Below are positions 6,890 through 13,504 of a stretch of DNA of 14,611 nt, piece after piece; position 1 is the first letter of the stretch; every line of letters starts with the position of its first letter. Source of the stretch: an uncultured Actinotalea sp. (GTDB lineage: Bacteria; Actinomycetota; Actinomycetes; Actinomycetales; Cellulomonadaceae); the NCBI RefSeq assembly GCF_946885855.1, contig NZ_CAMPHH010000056.1:1-14611 (forward strand). The letters run 5' to 3'. The translations under genes were made by a program, and so were the position numbers. The notes beneath the pieces are model-generated. The model was given only the letters and a program-made list of their open reading frames with translations. It made no database searches and was not told the origin of the DNA.

Positions 6890-7590
6890 CCGTCGGCGGG
6901 CCCCCCGACCGGTCGGGCGGCGGCTCGGCCGCCGTGGACCCCGGTGACGCGTCGGCGGGCGGGGGCACCACCGTCGCCGTCGTCCCTCTGCGTGGCCCCG
7001 GCGGGAAGACGCGCCTGGGGGAGGAGCTGTCGCCCGCGCGGCGCGAGCGGCTGGTCGTCGCGCTCGCCCGGCACGTGCTCGACGCCCTCCTCGCGGCACC
7101 CGGCGTCGGGCGCGTCGTCGTCGTCACCACGGACCCGGCCCACGCGGGGGCCGTGTCCGGGCACCGCGACGTCGAGGTCCTCGCGCAGCCGGTGGCGGTG
7201 CGGGGCCTGAACCCGGCGGTCGCGTTCGGCCGCGCCCGGGCCCGCGCGCTCGGGGCGCGCCGGTCGCTCGTCGTCCACGCGGACCTCCCGCTCCTCGCGG
7301 CCGACGACGTCGCGGCGCTCCTGGCGCCCCGCTCGGCGGTCGTCCTCGCCCCGGACACGGCAGGGACCGGCACCAACGCGCTGGTCCTCGACGAGGAGCG
7401 TGCCGCCGGGTTCGCGACGCGGTTCGGCGTGGGCTCGCGCGAGCGGCACGAGGCCGAGGCGCGCCGGCTCGGGCTCGACGTCACGGTCGTGCGGCGGACC
7501 GGGACGGCGCGGGACCTGGACACCGCGGCGGACTGGTCCGGGTTGCCCGACGCGCAGCGCGCCGCGCTGACCCGGCCGCCGGCGGGCTGA
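6886..7590 (+). CDS. cofC: 2-phospho-L-lactate / phosphoenolpyruvate guanylyltransferase (CofC/FbiD)
   Basis: A 234-residue MobA-like nucleotidyltransferase that uses GTP to activate 2-phospholactate, or phosphoenolpyruvate in mycobacterial FbiD, producing the donor for CofD. Landmarks are VVPLRGPGGKTRL (33-45, nucleotide-binding loop), GLNPAV (108-113), HADLPLL (131-137, metal-binding strand), DTAGTGTNAL (157-166), FGVGSRERHEAEA (180-192) and RDLDTAAD (209-216). In place of the more usual Lys early in the loop there is Arg36. The first 27 residues are a Gly/Pro/Asp-rich extension not needed for the fold. GTG 6886 is chosen because it overlaps the cofD stop, although GTG 6934 would trim half of the extension. 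It converges on the nitroreductase gene with only 10 bp between stops. Confidence 0.93.
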   Translation: MTVGGPPDRSGGGSAAVDPGDASAGGGTTVAVVPLRGPGGKTRLGEELSPARRERLVVALARHVLDALLAAPGVGRVVVVTTDPAHAGAVSGHRDVEVLAQPVAVRGLNPAVAFGRARARALGARRSLVVHADLPLLAADDVAALLAPRSAVVLAPDTAGTGTNALVLDEERAAGFATRFGVGSRERHEAEARRLGLDVTVVRRTGTARDLDTAADWSGLPDAQRAALTRPPAG

Positions 7591-7600
7591 CCGCGGTCCC

Positions 7601-8218
7601 TCACCAGCGCCCGCGGTGCACGACCTCCTCCAGCGGCCGACGGCGGCGCCGCGCCCCCGAGCCGCGCACGGCCTGCGCGGGTGCGGGGTGCCCCACCGCG
7701 ATCGCGCCGACCGGCTCGTGGTCCTCCGGCACGCCGAAGGCCTCGCGCAGGGCGGGCACCCGCGCCGCGGGCACCCCGAAGAAGCAGGCGCCGAGGCCCT
7801 CGTCCACGGCGGTGAGGAGGGCCAGGAGGGCGGCCATGCCGGTGTCGACGAACCAGTAGGGCACGCCCCACCGCTCGCGGGGGTCCTGCGGCTCGCCGCC
7901 GCGGGCCTTGTCCGCCTCGGCGTAGCGCTCGCGGTACGCGGCCTCGCGGGCGAGCGGCACGATCAGCACCGGCGCCCGCCGCATGCCCGCGATCCACCGG
8001 TCCGGCGCGGCGGACCGCCCGGGCGGGGTCGTGGCGGCCCAGAACCGCGCGACGGCGTCGGGGGTGTCGAGGACGAGGAACGCCCAGCCCTGGCTGAACC
8101 CGGCGCTGGGCGCCCGGACGGCGTGCGCGAGCATCCGGTCGACCGCCGCGGGCGGCACCGGCTCGTCCGTGAAGGCCCGCACCATGCGTCGGCGTGCGAC
8201 GACGTCCCGCAGCTCCAT
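7601..8218 (-). CDS. Nitroreductase-family flavoprotein
   Basis: A 205-residue FMN-dependent oxidoreductase of the nitroreductase fold. Visible landmarks are the N-terminal RRRMVRAF (9-16, phosphate-contacting arginines), APSAGFSQGW (36-45, FMN loop), the long helix with DTGMAALLALLTAVDEGLGA (125-144) leading into CFFGVP, and VGAIAVGHPAP (170-180). The C-terminus RRRRPLEEVVHRGRW is typical of a widespread actinobacterial subgroup of unknown substrate. The ATG at 8218 gives the usual N-terminus, but there is no free Shine-Dalgarno: the only purine-rich run (GGCGGGA) lies in a hairpin. Tail-to-tail position with cofC makes a role in F420 metabolism plausible, because the actinobacterial FbiB carries a nitroreductase-like domain that reduces dehydro-F420-0. 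That role is inference; general nitro- or enone-reductase activity is the default. Confidence 0.88.
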   Translation of the reverse strand: MELRDVVARRRMVRAFTDEPVPPAAVDRMLAHAVRAPSAGFSQGWAFLVLDTPDAVARFWAATTPPGRSAAPDRWIAGMRRAPVLIVPLAREAAYRERYAEADKARGGEPQDPRERWGVPYWFVDTGMAALLALLTAVDEGLGACFFGVPAARVPALREAFGVPEDHEPVGAIAVGHPAPAQAVRGSGARRRRRPLEEVVHRGRW

Positions 8219-8228
8219 GGGCCGATCA

Positions 8229-8247
8229 TCCCGCCGGTGCGGCGGGA
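8229..8247 (-). promoter_or_regulatory. Perfect hairpin upstream of the nitroreductase start
   Basis: TCCCGCC and GGCGGGA form a 7-bp perfect stem with a five-base loop, ending 10 bases before the nitroreductase ATG and about 42 bases after the stop of the GerMN gene on the same strand. It could terminate the upstream transcript or mask the only purine-rich ribosome-binding candidate. There is no T-tract. Confidence 0.4.
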
Positions 8248-8289
8248 CGGACCGGTGACGCGCGGCGCGCGCGACGCCGGGTGCGCGCC

Positions 8290-9177
8290 CTACTCGACGG
8301 TGACGGTCCGGCTGTCGGTCATGGGGGTGCCGCCTTCACCGTCGGACGGGTCGTCCTCGGTGATGACGATCGTCCAGGTGCCCGGCTCGAGCTCGACGTC
8401 GAAGGAGTACGGGGCGAACCGCTGGCCCTCCGCCGTCATGGTGAAGCCGGACTGGACCTCGGTGCCGGAGGCGTCGAGCACGGTCCAGGGCAGGTTCGCC
8501 TCGAACACGGCCGCCTCGCCGCTGACCGTGACGGGTGAGGCCACGGTGGCGCCCTCGGCCGGCTCGGCGATCTGAACCAGCACGCGGACGTCGATCGCCT
8601 CGGCGCGCGTCACCGGGCCGTCCCAGCTGACGACGCCCCAGAGCTCGCCGGCGGGCTCGCCCTCGATGGTGAGCACGACGCCGGCGCCCTCGTCGTCGGC
8701 GGTGTCGGTCACCGTCCACACGAGCTGCTGGATCATCAGCGCGGCGCCCTCGGAGCCGATGCTGGCGGTGCGCGCGTCCTCGCTGAGGTCGACGGTGATG
8801 AGTCCCGCCTCCTCGGTGACCCCGAGCACCTCGGTGCCCGGGTCCCACGCGGTCGCGTAGTCCGGGTCTTCGGCGCCGGAGACCATCGCCTCGACGGCGG
8901 CGACGAGCGGGTCGTCGCCCGGGACGTCCCGCGTCTCGCGCGCCAGGCGCAGCCCGGCCCGCGTGTCGACCATGTAGTACGCCGTGACGGTCTGCTCCGC
9001 CGCCGGCGTCGCGGTGGGCTCGGTGGTGGGCTCGGCGGTCGGCGTCGGCTCCGCCGTCGGGCTCGGCTCCGTCGTCGCCGACGGCGAGACGCCCGGCTCG
9101 GCCGCACCGCCGCACCCGGCGAGCAGCAGGGCCGTCGTCGCCGTGAGCGCCGTGAGCGCTGCTGTGCGGTTCCTCAT
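8290..9177 (-). CDS. GerMN-Gmad2 domain lipoprotein
   Basis: A 295-residue envelope lipoprotein. The signal peptide MRNRTAALTALTATTALLLA ends at lipobox LLAGC with Cys22. A Pro/Thr/Glu-rich stalk (about 33-60) is followed by a GerMN domain (about 64-185; note VTEEAGLITVDLSED and the segment IQQLVWTVTD) and a Gmad2 immunoglobulin-like domain (about 200-295; IAEPAEGATVASPVTVSGEA then VFEANLPW). This domain pair is common in actinobacteria that do not sporulate, so it probably serves cell-envelope assembly or protein interactions outside the membrane, not germination. ATG 9177 is chosen over the longer open frame because GGAGGG lies 4 bases upstream and the signal peptide begins exactly there. 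It faces the DUF4380 gene divergently. Confidence 0.87.
   Translation of the reverse strand: MRNRTAALTALTATTALLLAGCGGAAEPGVSPSATTEPSPTAEPTPTAEPTTEPTATPAAEQTVTAYYMVDTRAGLRLARETRDVPGDDPLVAAVEAMVSGAEDPDYATAWDPGTEVLGVTEEAGLITVDLSEDARTASIGSEGAALMIQQLVWTVTDTADDEGAGVVLTIEGEPAGELWGVVSWDGPVTRAEAIDVRVLVQIAEPAEGATVASPVTVSGEAAVFEANLPWTVLDASGTEVQSGFTMTAEGQRFAPYSFDVELEPGTWTIVITEDDPSDGEGGTPMTDSRTVTVE
8998..9081 (-). repeat. Low-complexity repeat encoding a Pro/Thr/Glu stalk
   Basis: Imperfect repeats of a unit encoding (T)(A)EPTPT-like tetrapeptides to hexapeptides make up residues about 33-60 of the GerMN lipoprotein. Such stalks hold a lipoprotein domain away from the membrane and often vary in length between strains. 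Confidence 0.6.
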
Positions 9178-9337
9178 CGTGCCCTCCGCGCGGGGCCGCC
9201 CGGCCCGGCGGATCCGGCTCGGGGCTCCCGTTCTCCAGTCTGGCACCGCCGGGCGTGCACCGGGGCGGATCGCGCGGCGCCACGCCCGGACCCGCCGGTG
9301 ATGTCCGGGTCACCGTCCCACGGACGGCCCACGGGAG

Positions 9338-9368
9338 TAGGGTGCCGCCCGACGAGAGAGCGTTCTCT
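9338..9368 (+). promoter_or_regulatory. Putative promoter and LacI-family operator of the DUF4380 gene
   Basis: GAGAGCGTTCTC (9356-9367) is palindromic at 5 of 6 paired positions around a central CG, extending to AGAGA-N4-TCTCT. A central CG flanked by symmetric half-sites is the hallmark of LacI-family sugar-regulator operators. Upstream, TAGGGT (9338-9343) fits an actinobacterial -10 box, which places the operator just after the expected transcription start, a repressing position. The gene's ribosome binding site GGAGG (9369-9373) follows immediately. No LacI-type gene is in the window. Confidence 0.45.
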
Positions 9369-9378
9369 GGAGGTCGCC

Positions 9379-10431
9379 GTGGTCGAGGTCCCCGTCCTGC
9401 CGCCGCCCGGGCGGCTCCCCGTCGCGTGCCACTGGGTCGACGACGGCGACCTGTCGACGCTCCGGCTCGACAACGGTGAGCTGTCGCTGGTGCTGCTGCC
9501 CGGGGTGGGGGGCCGCCTGATGTCGCTCCGCGCGCGCCGGCGCGGGCAGCCGGCCGGCACCGGCGTCGAGATGCTCTGGCGCAACCCGGACTACCTCGAC
9601 GAGGACGTCCGGCCGGTGCGGCCTCGGAGCACCTGGGCGCCGCTGGACGGTGGGATGGGCAGCTGGGCGAACCTCGGCGGCGCCAAGACGTGGCCGGCGC
9701 CCCAGGGCTGGTCCGGTCCCGACGAGTGGCCCGGCCCGCCCGACGCGGTCCTGGACGCCGGCCGGTGGTCCGCGCGGGTGGAGGAGGTCGGCGACACGGT
9801 CGCCGTGACCCTGACGAGCCCGGACGACCCGCGGACCGGTCTGCGCGTGGAGCGCTCGTTCTGGCTGCCGGCCGCCGGCACGCGGCTGCACCAGCGGACG
9901 AGCTTCACGAACGTGAGCGACCGCCCGGTGCGGTGGGCCCCGTGGGAGGTCTGCCAGGTCGACACCGCCGCCGGTGCCGGGGAGCCGCTCGAGCGGGCCC
10001 GGGTCGAGGTGGACGTGGTGCCGGACGGCCCGGGACGGGCCGCGGACCCGGTGGAGATGGTGCGGCTCGTCGGCAGGGTGCAGGCGCAGGGGCCCGTCGA
10101 GGGCACCTGGCTCCTGCCGGTGGAGGACGTCGTCGGCAAGCTCGGCTTCACCGACGCGGCGGGGCGCCTCGCGTACGTCCGGCCCGACGGCGCCGCGCTC
10201 GAGCTGTCCTTCACCCCGGTGGTCGGTGCCCCCTACCCGGACGGCGGTGCGCGGGCCGAGCTGTGGTTCCAGTGCCCGCTGCCCGAGCCCCTGGAGGGTC
10301 CCGGCAGCCTGCACCCGACGGCGTACCTGGTCGAGCTCGAGGTGCTCTCCCCCCTGGTCGACATCGCCCCCGGGGCGTCCGTGGCGCAGGAGCTCGTCTG
10401 GGACGTGACCCCGGCGACCGCACCGGCCTGA
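9379..10431 (+). CDS. DUF4380 domain protein, galactose mutarotase-like fold
   Basis: A 350-residue, mostly beta-strand protein without signal peptide. Family features are LDNGELSLVLLPGVGGRLMS (30-49), MLWRNPDYLDED (65-76), GGAKTWPAPQGW (100-111) and WAPWEVCQVDT (186-196), a pattern I associate with DUF4380 proteins, which share the supersandwich fold of aldose epimerases and glycoside-hydrolase accessory domains. GTG 9379 is preferred over upstream ATGs at 9298/9301 because GGAGG lies 5 bases before it and a probable promoter and operator lie between them. A LacI-type operator suggests carbohydrate control. Catalytic function is not established for the family; a sugar-binding or epimerase-like role is inference. 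Confidence 0.83.
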   Translation: MVEVPVLPPPGRLPVACHWVDDGDLSTLRLDNGELSLVLLPGVGGRLMSLRARRRGQPAGTGVEMLWRNPDYLDEDVRPVRPRSTWAPLDGGMGSWANLGGAKTWPAPQGWSGPDEWPGPPDAVLDAGRWSARVEEVGDTVAVTLTSPDDPRTGLRVERSFWLPAAGTRLHQRTSFTNVSDRPVRWAPWEVCQVDTAAGAGEPLERARVEVDVVPDGPGRAADPVEMVRLVGRVQAQGPVEGTWLLPVEDVVGKLGFTDAAGRLAYVRPDGAALELSFTPVVGAPYPDGGARAELWFQCPLPEPLEGPGSLHPTAYLVELEVLSPLVDIAPGASVAQELVWDVTPATAPA

Positions 10432-10453
10432 CCGGCGGCCGTACCCGTCGGAG

Positions 10454-10486
10454 CCGGCGGGACGCCGCGTGGCGCCGACCCGCCGG
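10454..10486 (+). terminator. Strong nested hairpin after the DUF4380 gene
   Basis: CCGGCGGG (10454-10461) pairs perfectly with CCCGCCGG (10479-10486), and inside it CGCC (10463-10466) pairs with GGCG (10471-10474) around a GCGT loop. It begins 22 bases after the DUF4380 stop. No T-tract follows, which is common for actinobacterial terminators. Confidence 0.5.
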
Positions 10487-10487
10487 A

Positions 10488-10502
10488 AGTTGCGCAGCAA
10501 CT
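10488..10502 (+). promoter_or_regulatory. Perfect palindromic site AGTTGC-GCA-GCAACT
   Basis: A 15-bp inverted repeat with perfect 6-bp arms and a 3-base centre lies about 80 bp upstream of the Septum_form gene and next to the hairpin that ends the previous gene. It is too short and AT-balanced to look like a terminator and resembles a MarR-type or similar dimer-binding operator. A TACCGT hexamer (10531-10536) could be the -10 box of the downstream gene, which would put the palindrome near or upstream of the -35 region. The regulator is unknown. Confidence 0.35.
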
Positions 10503-10582
10503 ACTGAGGTCCGCCCGGTGCGGCGCCGGTTACCGTCGGGGCGTCCTCGGCGTGCCCGCCGGGACGGTCCGGGAGGAGAGCC

Positions 10583-11110
10583 GTGGCGTCCAGAGCGCAC
10601 CGCGATGCGCGGGGGTTGCACCGCGCCTCGCGCGGAGGGCGCCGCGCCGTCGTCGGGGCGCTCGCCGTCCTCGGTGTCACGGCCGGGTGCGGGCTGTTCG
10701 GGCCCGACGAGCGCGGGGAGGAGACCCCCGTGCTCGACGTCGGCGTCGGCGACTGCCTGCTCGCTCCCGAGCTGGACTCCGAGATCGGGGCCCTGCGCGT
10801 CGTCGACTGCTCCGAGCCGCACGAGCAGGAGGTCTACGCCGTCGAGCCGTTCGTGGGCGCCGACGGCGCGACCCCCGAGGACTACCCGGGCGAGGCGGCA
10901 CTCACGGCGTTCGCCGAGGGGCGCTGCCTCGAGCTGTTCGCCGAGTACGTCGGCGTGGACTACCGGGACTCGTCCCTCTTCTTCACCTACCTGCTGCCCT
11001 CCCCGCGGGGCTGGCAGGGCGCCGGCCAGGAGGCGGACCGGTCGGTCATGTGCGTCGTCACGACGACGGGCGACCAGCTCACGGCGTCGGTGCGCGACGC
11101 CGGCATCTGA
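10583..11110 (+). CDS. Septum_form family lipoprotein
   Basis: A 175-residue exported lipoprotein. A positively charged N-terminus (Arg-rich to residue 21) precedes the hydrophobic core AVVGALAVLGVTAGC with lipobox Cys36. The mature domain has the Septum_form-type pattern: LDVGVGDCLL (51-60), VVDCSEPHEQEVYA (73-86), RCLELF (114-119) and LLPSPRGWQGAGQEADR (137-153) followed by CVV (157-159). Four cysteines (58, 76, 115, 157) could make two disulfides outside the cell. The GTG start is supported by GGGAGGAGAG just upstream. The Septum_form family name derives from association with septum formation, but most members are uncharacterised. The next gene, a DUF4280 protein, starts 19 bp downstream and is probably co-transcribed. 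Confidence 0.8.
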   Translation: MASRAHRDARGLHRASRGGRRAVVGALAVLGVTAGCGLFGPDERGEETPVLDVGVGDCLLAPELDSEIGALRVVDCSEPHEQEVYAVEPFVGADGATPEDYPGEAALTAFAEGRCLELFAEYVGVDYRDSSLFFTYLLPSPRGWQGAGQEADRSVMCVVTTTGDQLTASVRDAGI

Positions 11111-11129
11111 CACACCTCAGGAGGCGACC

Positions 11130-11519
11130 ATGGGCAAGCCCGCGGCGACGGCGACCGCCACGATGATGTGCAGCTTCGGCCTCGCGCCGTCGACCCTCTC
11201 GGTGCTGCCGCTGAGCAGGGTCATGATCGAGGGCAAGCCGGCAGCGGTGATCACGGACTCCGCCCCGTTCGTCAACATCCTCCCGTTCGGGATGTGCACG
11301 AGCCTGGCCAACCCGACGGTCGCCGCCGCCACCTCCGCGGCCCTGGGTGTCCTCACCCCCATGCCGTGCGTGCCGGCCACCTCGCCGTGGACGAACGGCG
11401 CCACGACCACGATGATCGGCGGCACCCCGGCCCTCACGCTCGGCGCGCAGTGCCAGTGCACCTTCGGGGGCGTCATCCAGATCATCAACCCCGGGGCGGT
11501 GCGGACCACGGAGAGCTGA
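11130..11519 (+). CDS. DUF4280 (PAAR-like) domain protein
   Basis: A 129-residue protein made up almost entirely of one DUF4280 domain. Key features are the early Cys in MMCSFG (12-17), DSAPFVNILPFGMC (43-56), PMPCVPATSPW (77-87), a Gly-rich MIGGTPALT (95-103) and CQCTFGGVIQI (108-118). The cysteines (14, 56, 80, 108, 110) are plausible metal ligands, as in PAAR spike-tip proteins that cap contractile injection systems or precede Rhs toxins. The ATG has an ideal AGGAGG 5 bases upstream. It follows the Septum_form lipoprotein gene by 19 bp and runs tail-to-tail into the eCIS-type ATPase gene, 23 bp away. A tip or effector-loading role is inferred from the family and neighbours; the domain is otherwise of unknown function. 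Confidence 0.82.
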   Translation: MGKPAATATATMMCSFGLAPSTLSVLPLSRVMIEGKPAAVITDSAPFVNILPFGMCTSLANPTVAAATSAALGVLTPMPCVPATSPWTNGATTTMIGGTPALTLGAQCQCTFGGVIQIINPGAVRTTES

Positions 11520-11525
11520 CCGGGT

Positions 11526-11540
11526 CCCGGGCGGGCCGGG
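11526..11540. terminator. Short GC hairpin between convergent genes
   Basis: CCCGG-GCGGG-CCGGG forms a 5-bp stem in the 23-bp gap between the convergent DUF4280 and AAA+ ATPase genes. It could end transcription from both sides, but the stem is short and there is no T-tract. Confidence 0.25.
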
Positions 11541-11542
11541 CC

Positions 11543-13504
11543 TCAGCCGATGTCGGGCACGAGGTGGTGGTACGGCCCGAACAGCTCCGGCGTGGGCCGT
11601 CGGCCGAGCTTGGACAGCTCCTGCGCGAGCCCCCGCACGAGGTGCTCCATCCGCACCGCGCCGCCGTCGGCCGCGGCGAGGAACGCCGTCGTCAGGGCCG
11701 CGTTGCGGATCGCGCCGCCGGCGAGGTCGAACCGCTCGGCGACGAGGTCGAGGTCGAGGTCCTCCAGCGGGGCGCGGCCGAGGGCCCGCTGCCAGATCGC
11801 CCGCCGCTCCGTCGGGCTGGGGAGCGTGAAGTGCACGCTCGCGTGCAGGCGGCGCATGAACGCCGGGTCGATGTTGCCCTGGAAGTTCGTGGTGAGGACG
11901 ACGAAGCCGTCGTAGGTCTCCAGGCGCTGCAGCAGGAAGGACACCTCGAGGTTCGCGTACCGGTCGCGCGCGTCCGTGACCTTGGCGCGGGTGCCGAACA
12001 GCGCGTCCGCCTCGTCGAACAGCAGCACGCAGTCGCCCGACGACGCCGCGGCGAACACCAGCTCGAGGTTCTTCTCGGTCTCCCCGATGTACTTGGACAC
12101 CACGGCCTGCAGGTCCACCCGGAGCAGGTCCACGCCGAGGTCCCCGGCGATGACCTCGGCGGTCATCGTCTTGCCCGTGCCGGAGGGTCCGCCGAAGAGC
12201 GCGACGAGGCCGGGGGAGGGCATCTCGGCCAGGCCCCACTCGCCGAAGACCGTGCTGCGGTACCGGTACCGCGCCGTGAGCTCCTGCAGGCGGGCCAGGT
12301 GCGCGGGCGGCACGACGAGGTCGTCCCAGCCCACCGAGGGCGTGACCCGGCGGATGCTGCCCCCGAGCGGCCCGTCCGCGAGCCGGTGCAGCGCCTCGGC
12401 CGGATCGGGCAGCGACTCGGCTGCCTCCGCCACGAGCTGCAGCTGGTGCGCGGTGAGCCGCCTGCCCTGGCGGGGCGTGTCCCCGAGCACGGCGTGCCAC
12501 TCGCCGTCGCTCACCCGGGCCGGCTCGACGACGGCGTCGTGCCACGGCCGGTCAGGCAGGGAGGCGAGGGCGAGGCGCTGCTGCGAGCACAGCGCCCAGG
12601 CCAGGTGCCCGGTGCGCTCGACCCACCACCGCCCCAGCGGGCTCAGCCCGTCGCCGGCCTCGACGATGACGCCGAGGCCCGCGAGGCCGGCCTGGCGCAC
12701 GACGGCCGCCCACTCGCGTGGCTCCGTCGGCTGGTCCACGACGAGGAACGCCAGGCCGAGCGTGTCCCTCGCGGCGGCCTGCAGGCGGCGGACCGGGTCC
12801 TCGCCGACGGCCAGGACCAGGTCGTGGGCGCCGAGCATCGTGGGCGGCACGGTGACGATCTCGGCGCCCAGCGGCAGGTCGGGGTCCATCGACCCGTCGC
12901 CGAGCGCGGCCCAGACGACCGACCGCGGCAGGGCCACCGTCGCGTCCGCGAAGCTGCCCGCCGGGGAGACCTCGACGAGCGCGGCGCGGCGCAGGGCGCC
13001 GTCGGGGGACAGGGCGGCCAGCGCCTCGTCACCGAGCATGCGGTGCAGCAGGCCGACGGTGGGGCGTCGTGCGTCCGCGTCGCCGGTGGCATGGGCGACG
13101 ACGGCCTGGAGGCGCTCGTCCGCCTCGATGGCGGCGCAGACGGCCAGGACCGCTGCGTCGCTCGGCTCGAGTGCGCACCCCGTCGCCACGGATGCCAGAG
13201 GATCGGTGCCGAGCAGGGCTCGATGCAGGTCTGCTGCCGCACGCGCGACCGCCTCCTCGAGCTCGTGGCCCCGCTCCTGCGCCCCGTCCCCGGCGATCCC
13301 GCGCCGGTCCTCCAGGGCTGCGTCCACAGCACCCGACACGGTGCTCCGGCGGACCTGCTCCACGGCTGCCGCGACCAGCAGACGTCCGACCAGCGCAGCG
13401 GCCGCCTGGACGGTGCTGGGGCCCGCCTGCTCGGCACCGTCCGTGCGGAGGACGGGCGGACGGTCGTCCGACCTCCCGTCCCGGCTCAGCGCTTCTTGAG
13501 CCAC
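11543..13504 (-). CDS. AAA+ ATPase, eCIS-associated type
   Basis: A 653-residue protein with one C-terminal AAA+ domain. Motifs are Walker A GGPSGTGKT (438-446), pore-loop-like segment VSKYIGETEKNL (469-480), Walker B VLLFDEAD (493-500), sensor 1 LTTN (537-540), arginine-finger region DPAFMRRL (546-553) and sensor 2 GGAIRN (596-601). The first 400 residues are Ala/Leu-rich, helical and lack an obvious known domain. This layout matches the AAA+ ATPases encoded in extracellular contractile injection system clusters, which are thought to help assembly or cargo loading. The GTG at 13504 overlaps the end of the upstream DUF4157 gene by 19 bases, and no other ATG/GTG lies in-frame nearby, although GGGAGG further in leaves some doubt about the exact start. 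The final 40 residues follow sensor 2 as a helical lid. Confidence 0.85.
   Translation of the reverse strand: MAQEALSRDGRSDDRPPVLRTDGAEQAGPSTVQAAAALVGRLLVAAAVEQVRRSTVSGAVDAALEDRRGIAGDGAQERGHELEEAVARAAADLHRALLGTDPLASVATGCALEPSDAAVLAVCAAIEADERLQAVVAHATGDADARRPTVGLLHRMLGDEALAALSPDGALRRAALVEVSPAGSFADATVALPRSVVWAALGDGSMDPDLPLGAEIVTVPPTMLGAHDLVLAVGEDPVRRLQAAARDTLGLAFLVVDQPTEPREWAAVVRQAGLAGLGVIVEAGDGLSPLGRWWVERTGHLAWALCSQQRLALASLPDRPWHDAVVEPARVSDGEWHAVLGDTPRQGRRLTAHQLQLVAEAAESLPDPAEALHRLADGPLGGSIRRVTPSVGWDDLVVPPAHLARLQELTARYRYRSTVFGEWGLAEMPSPGLVALFGGPSGTGKTMTAEVIAGDLGVDLLRVDLQAVVSKYIGETEKNLELVFAAASSGDCVLLFDEADALFGTRAKVTDARDRYANLEVSFLLQRLETYDGFVVLTTNFQGNIDPAFMRRLHASVHFTLPSPTERRAIWQRALGRAPLEDLDLDLVAERFDLAGGAIRNAALTTAFLAAADGGAVRMEHLVRGLAQELSKLGRRPTPELFGPYHHLVPDIG

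Noticed and set aside
9296..9315. Inverted repeat CGGTGA-N8-TCACCG upstream of the DUF4380 gene as an operator
   Set aside because: The arms are six GC-rich bases, expected by chance in this composition, and it lies upstream of the likely promoter with no supporting context.
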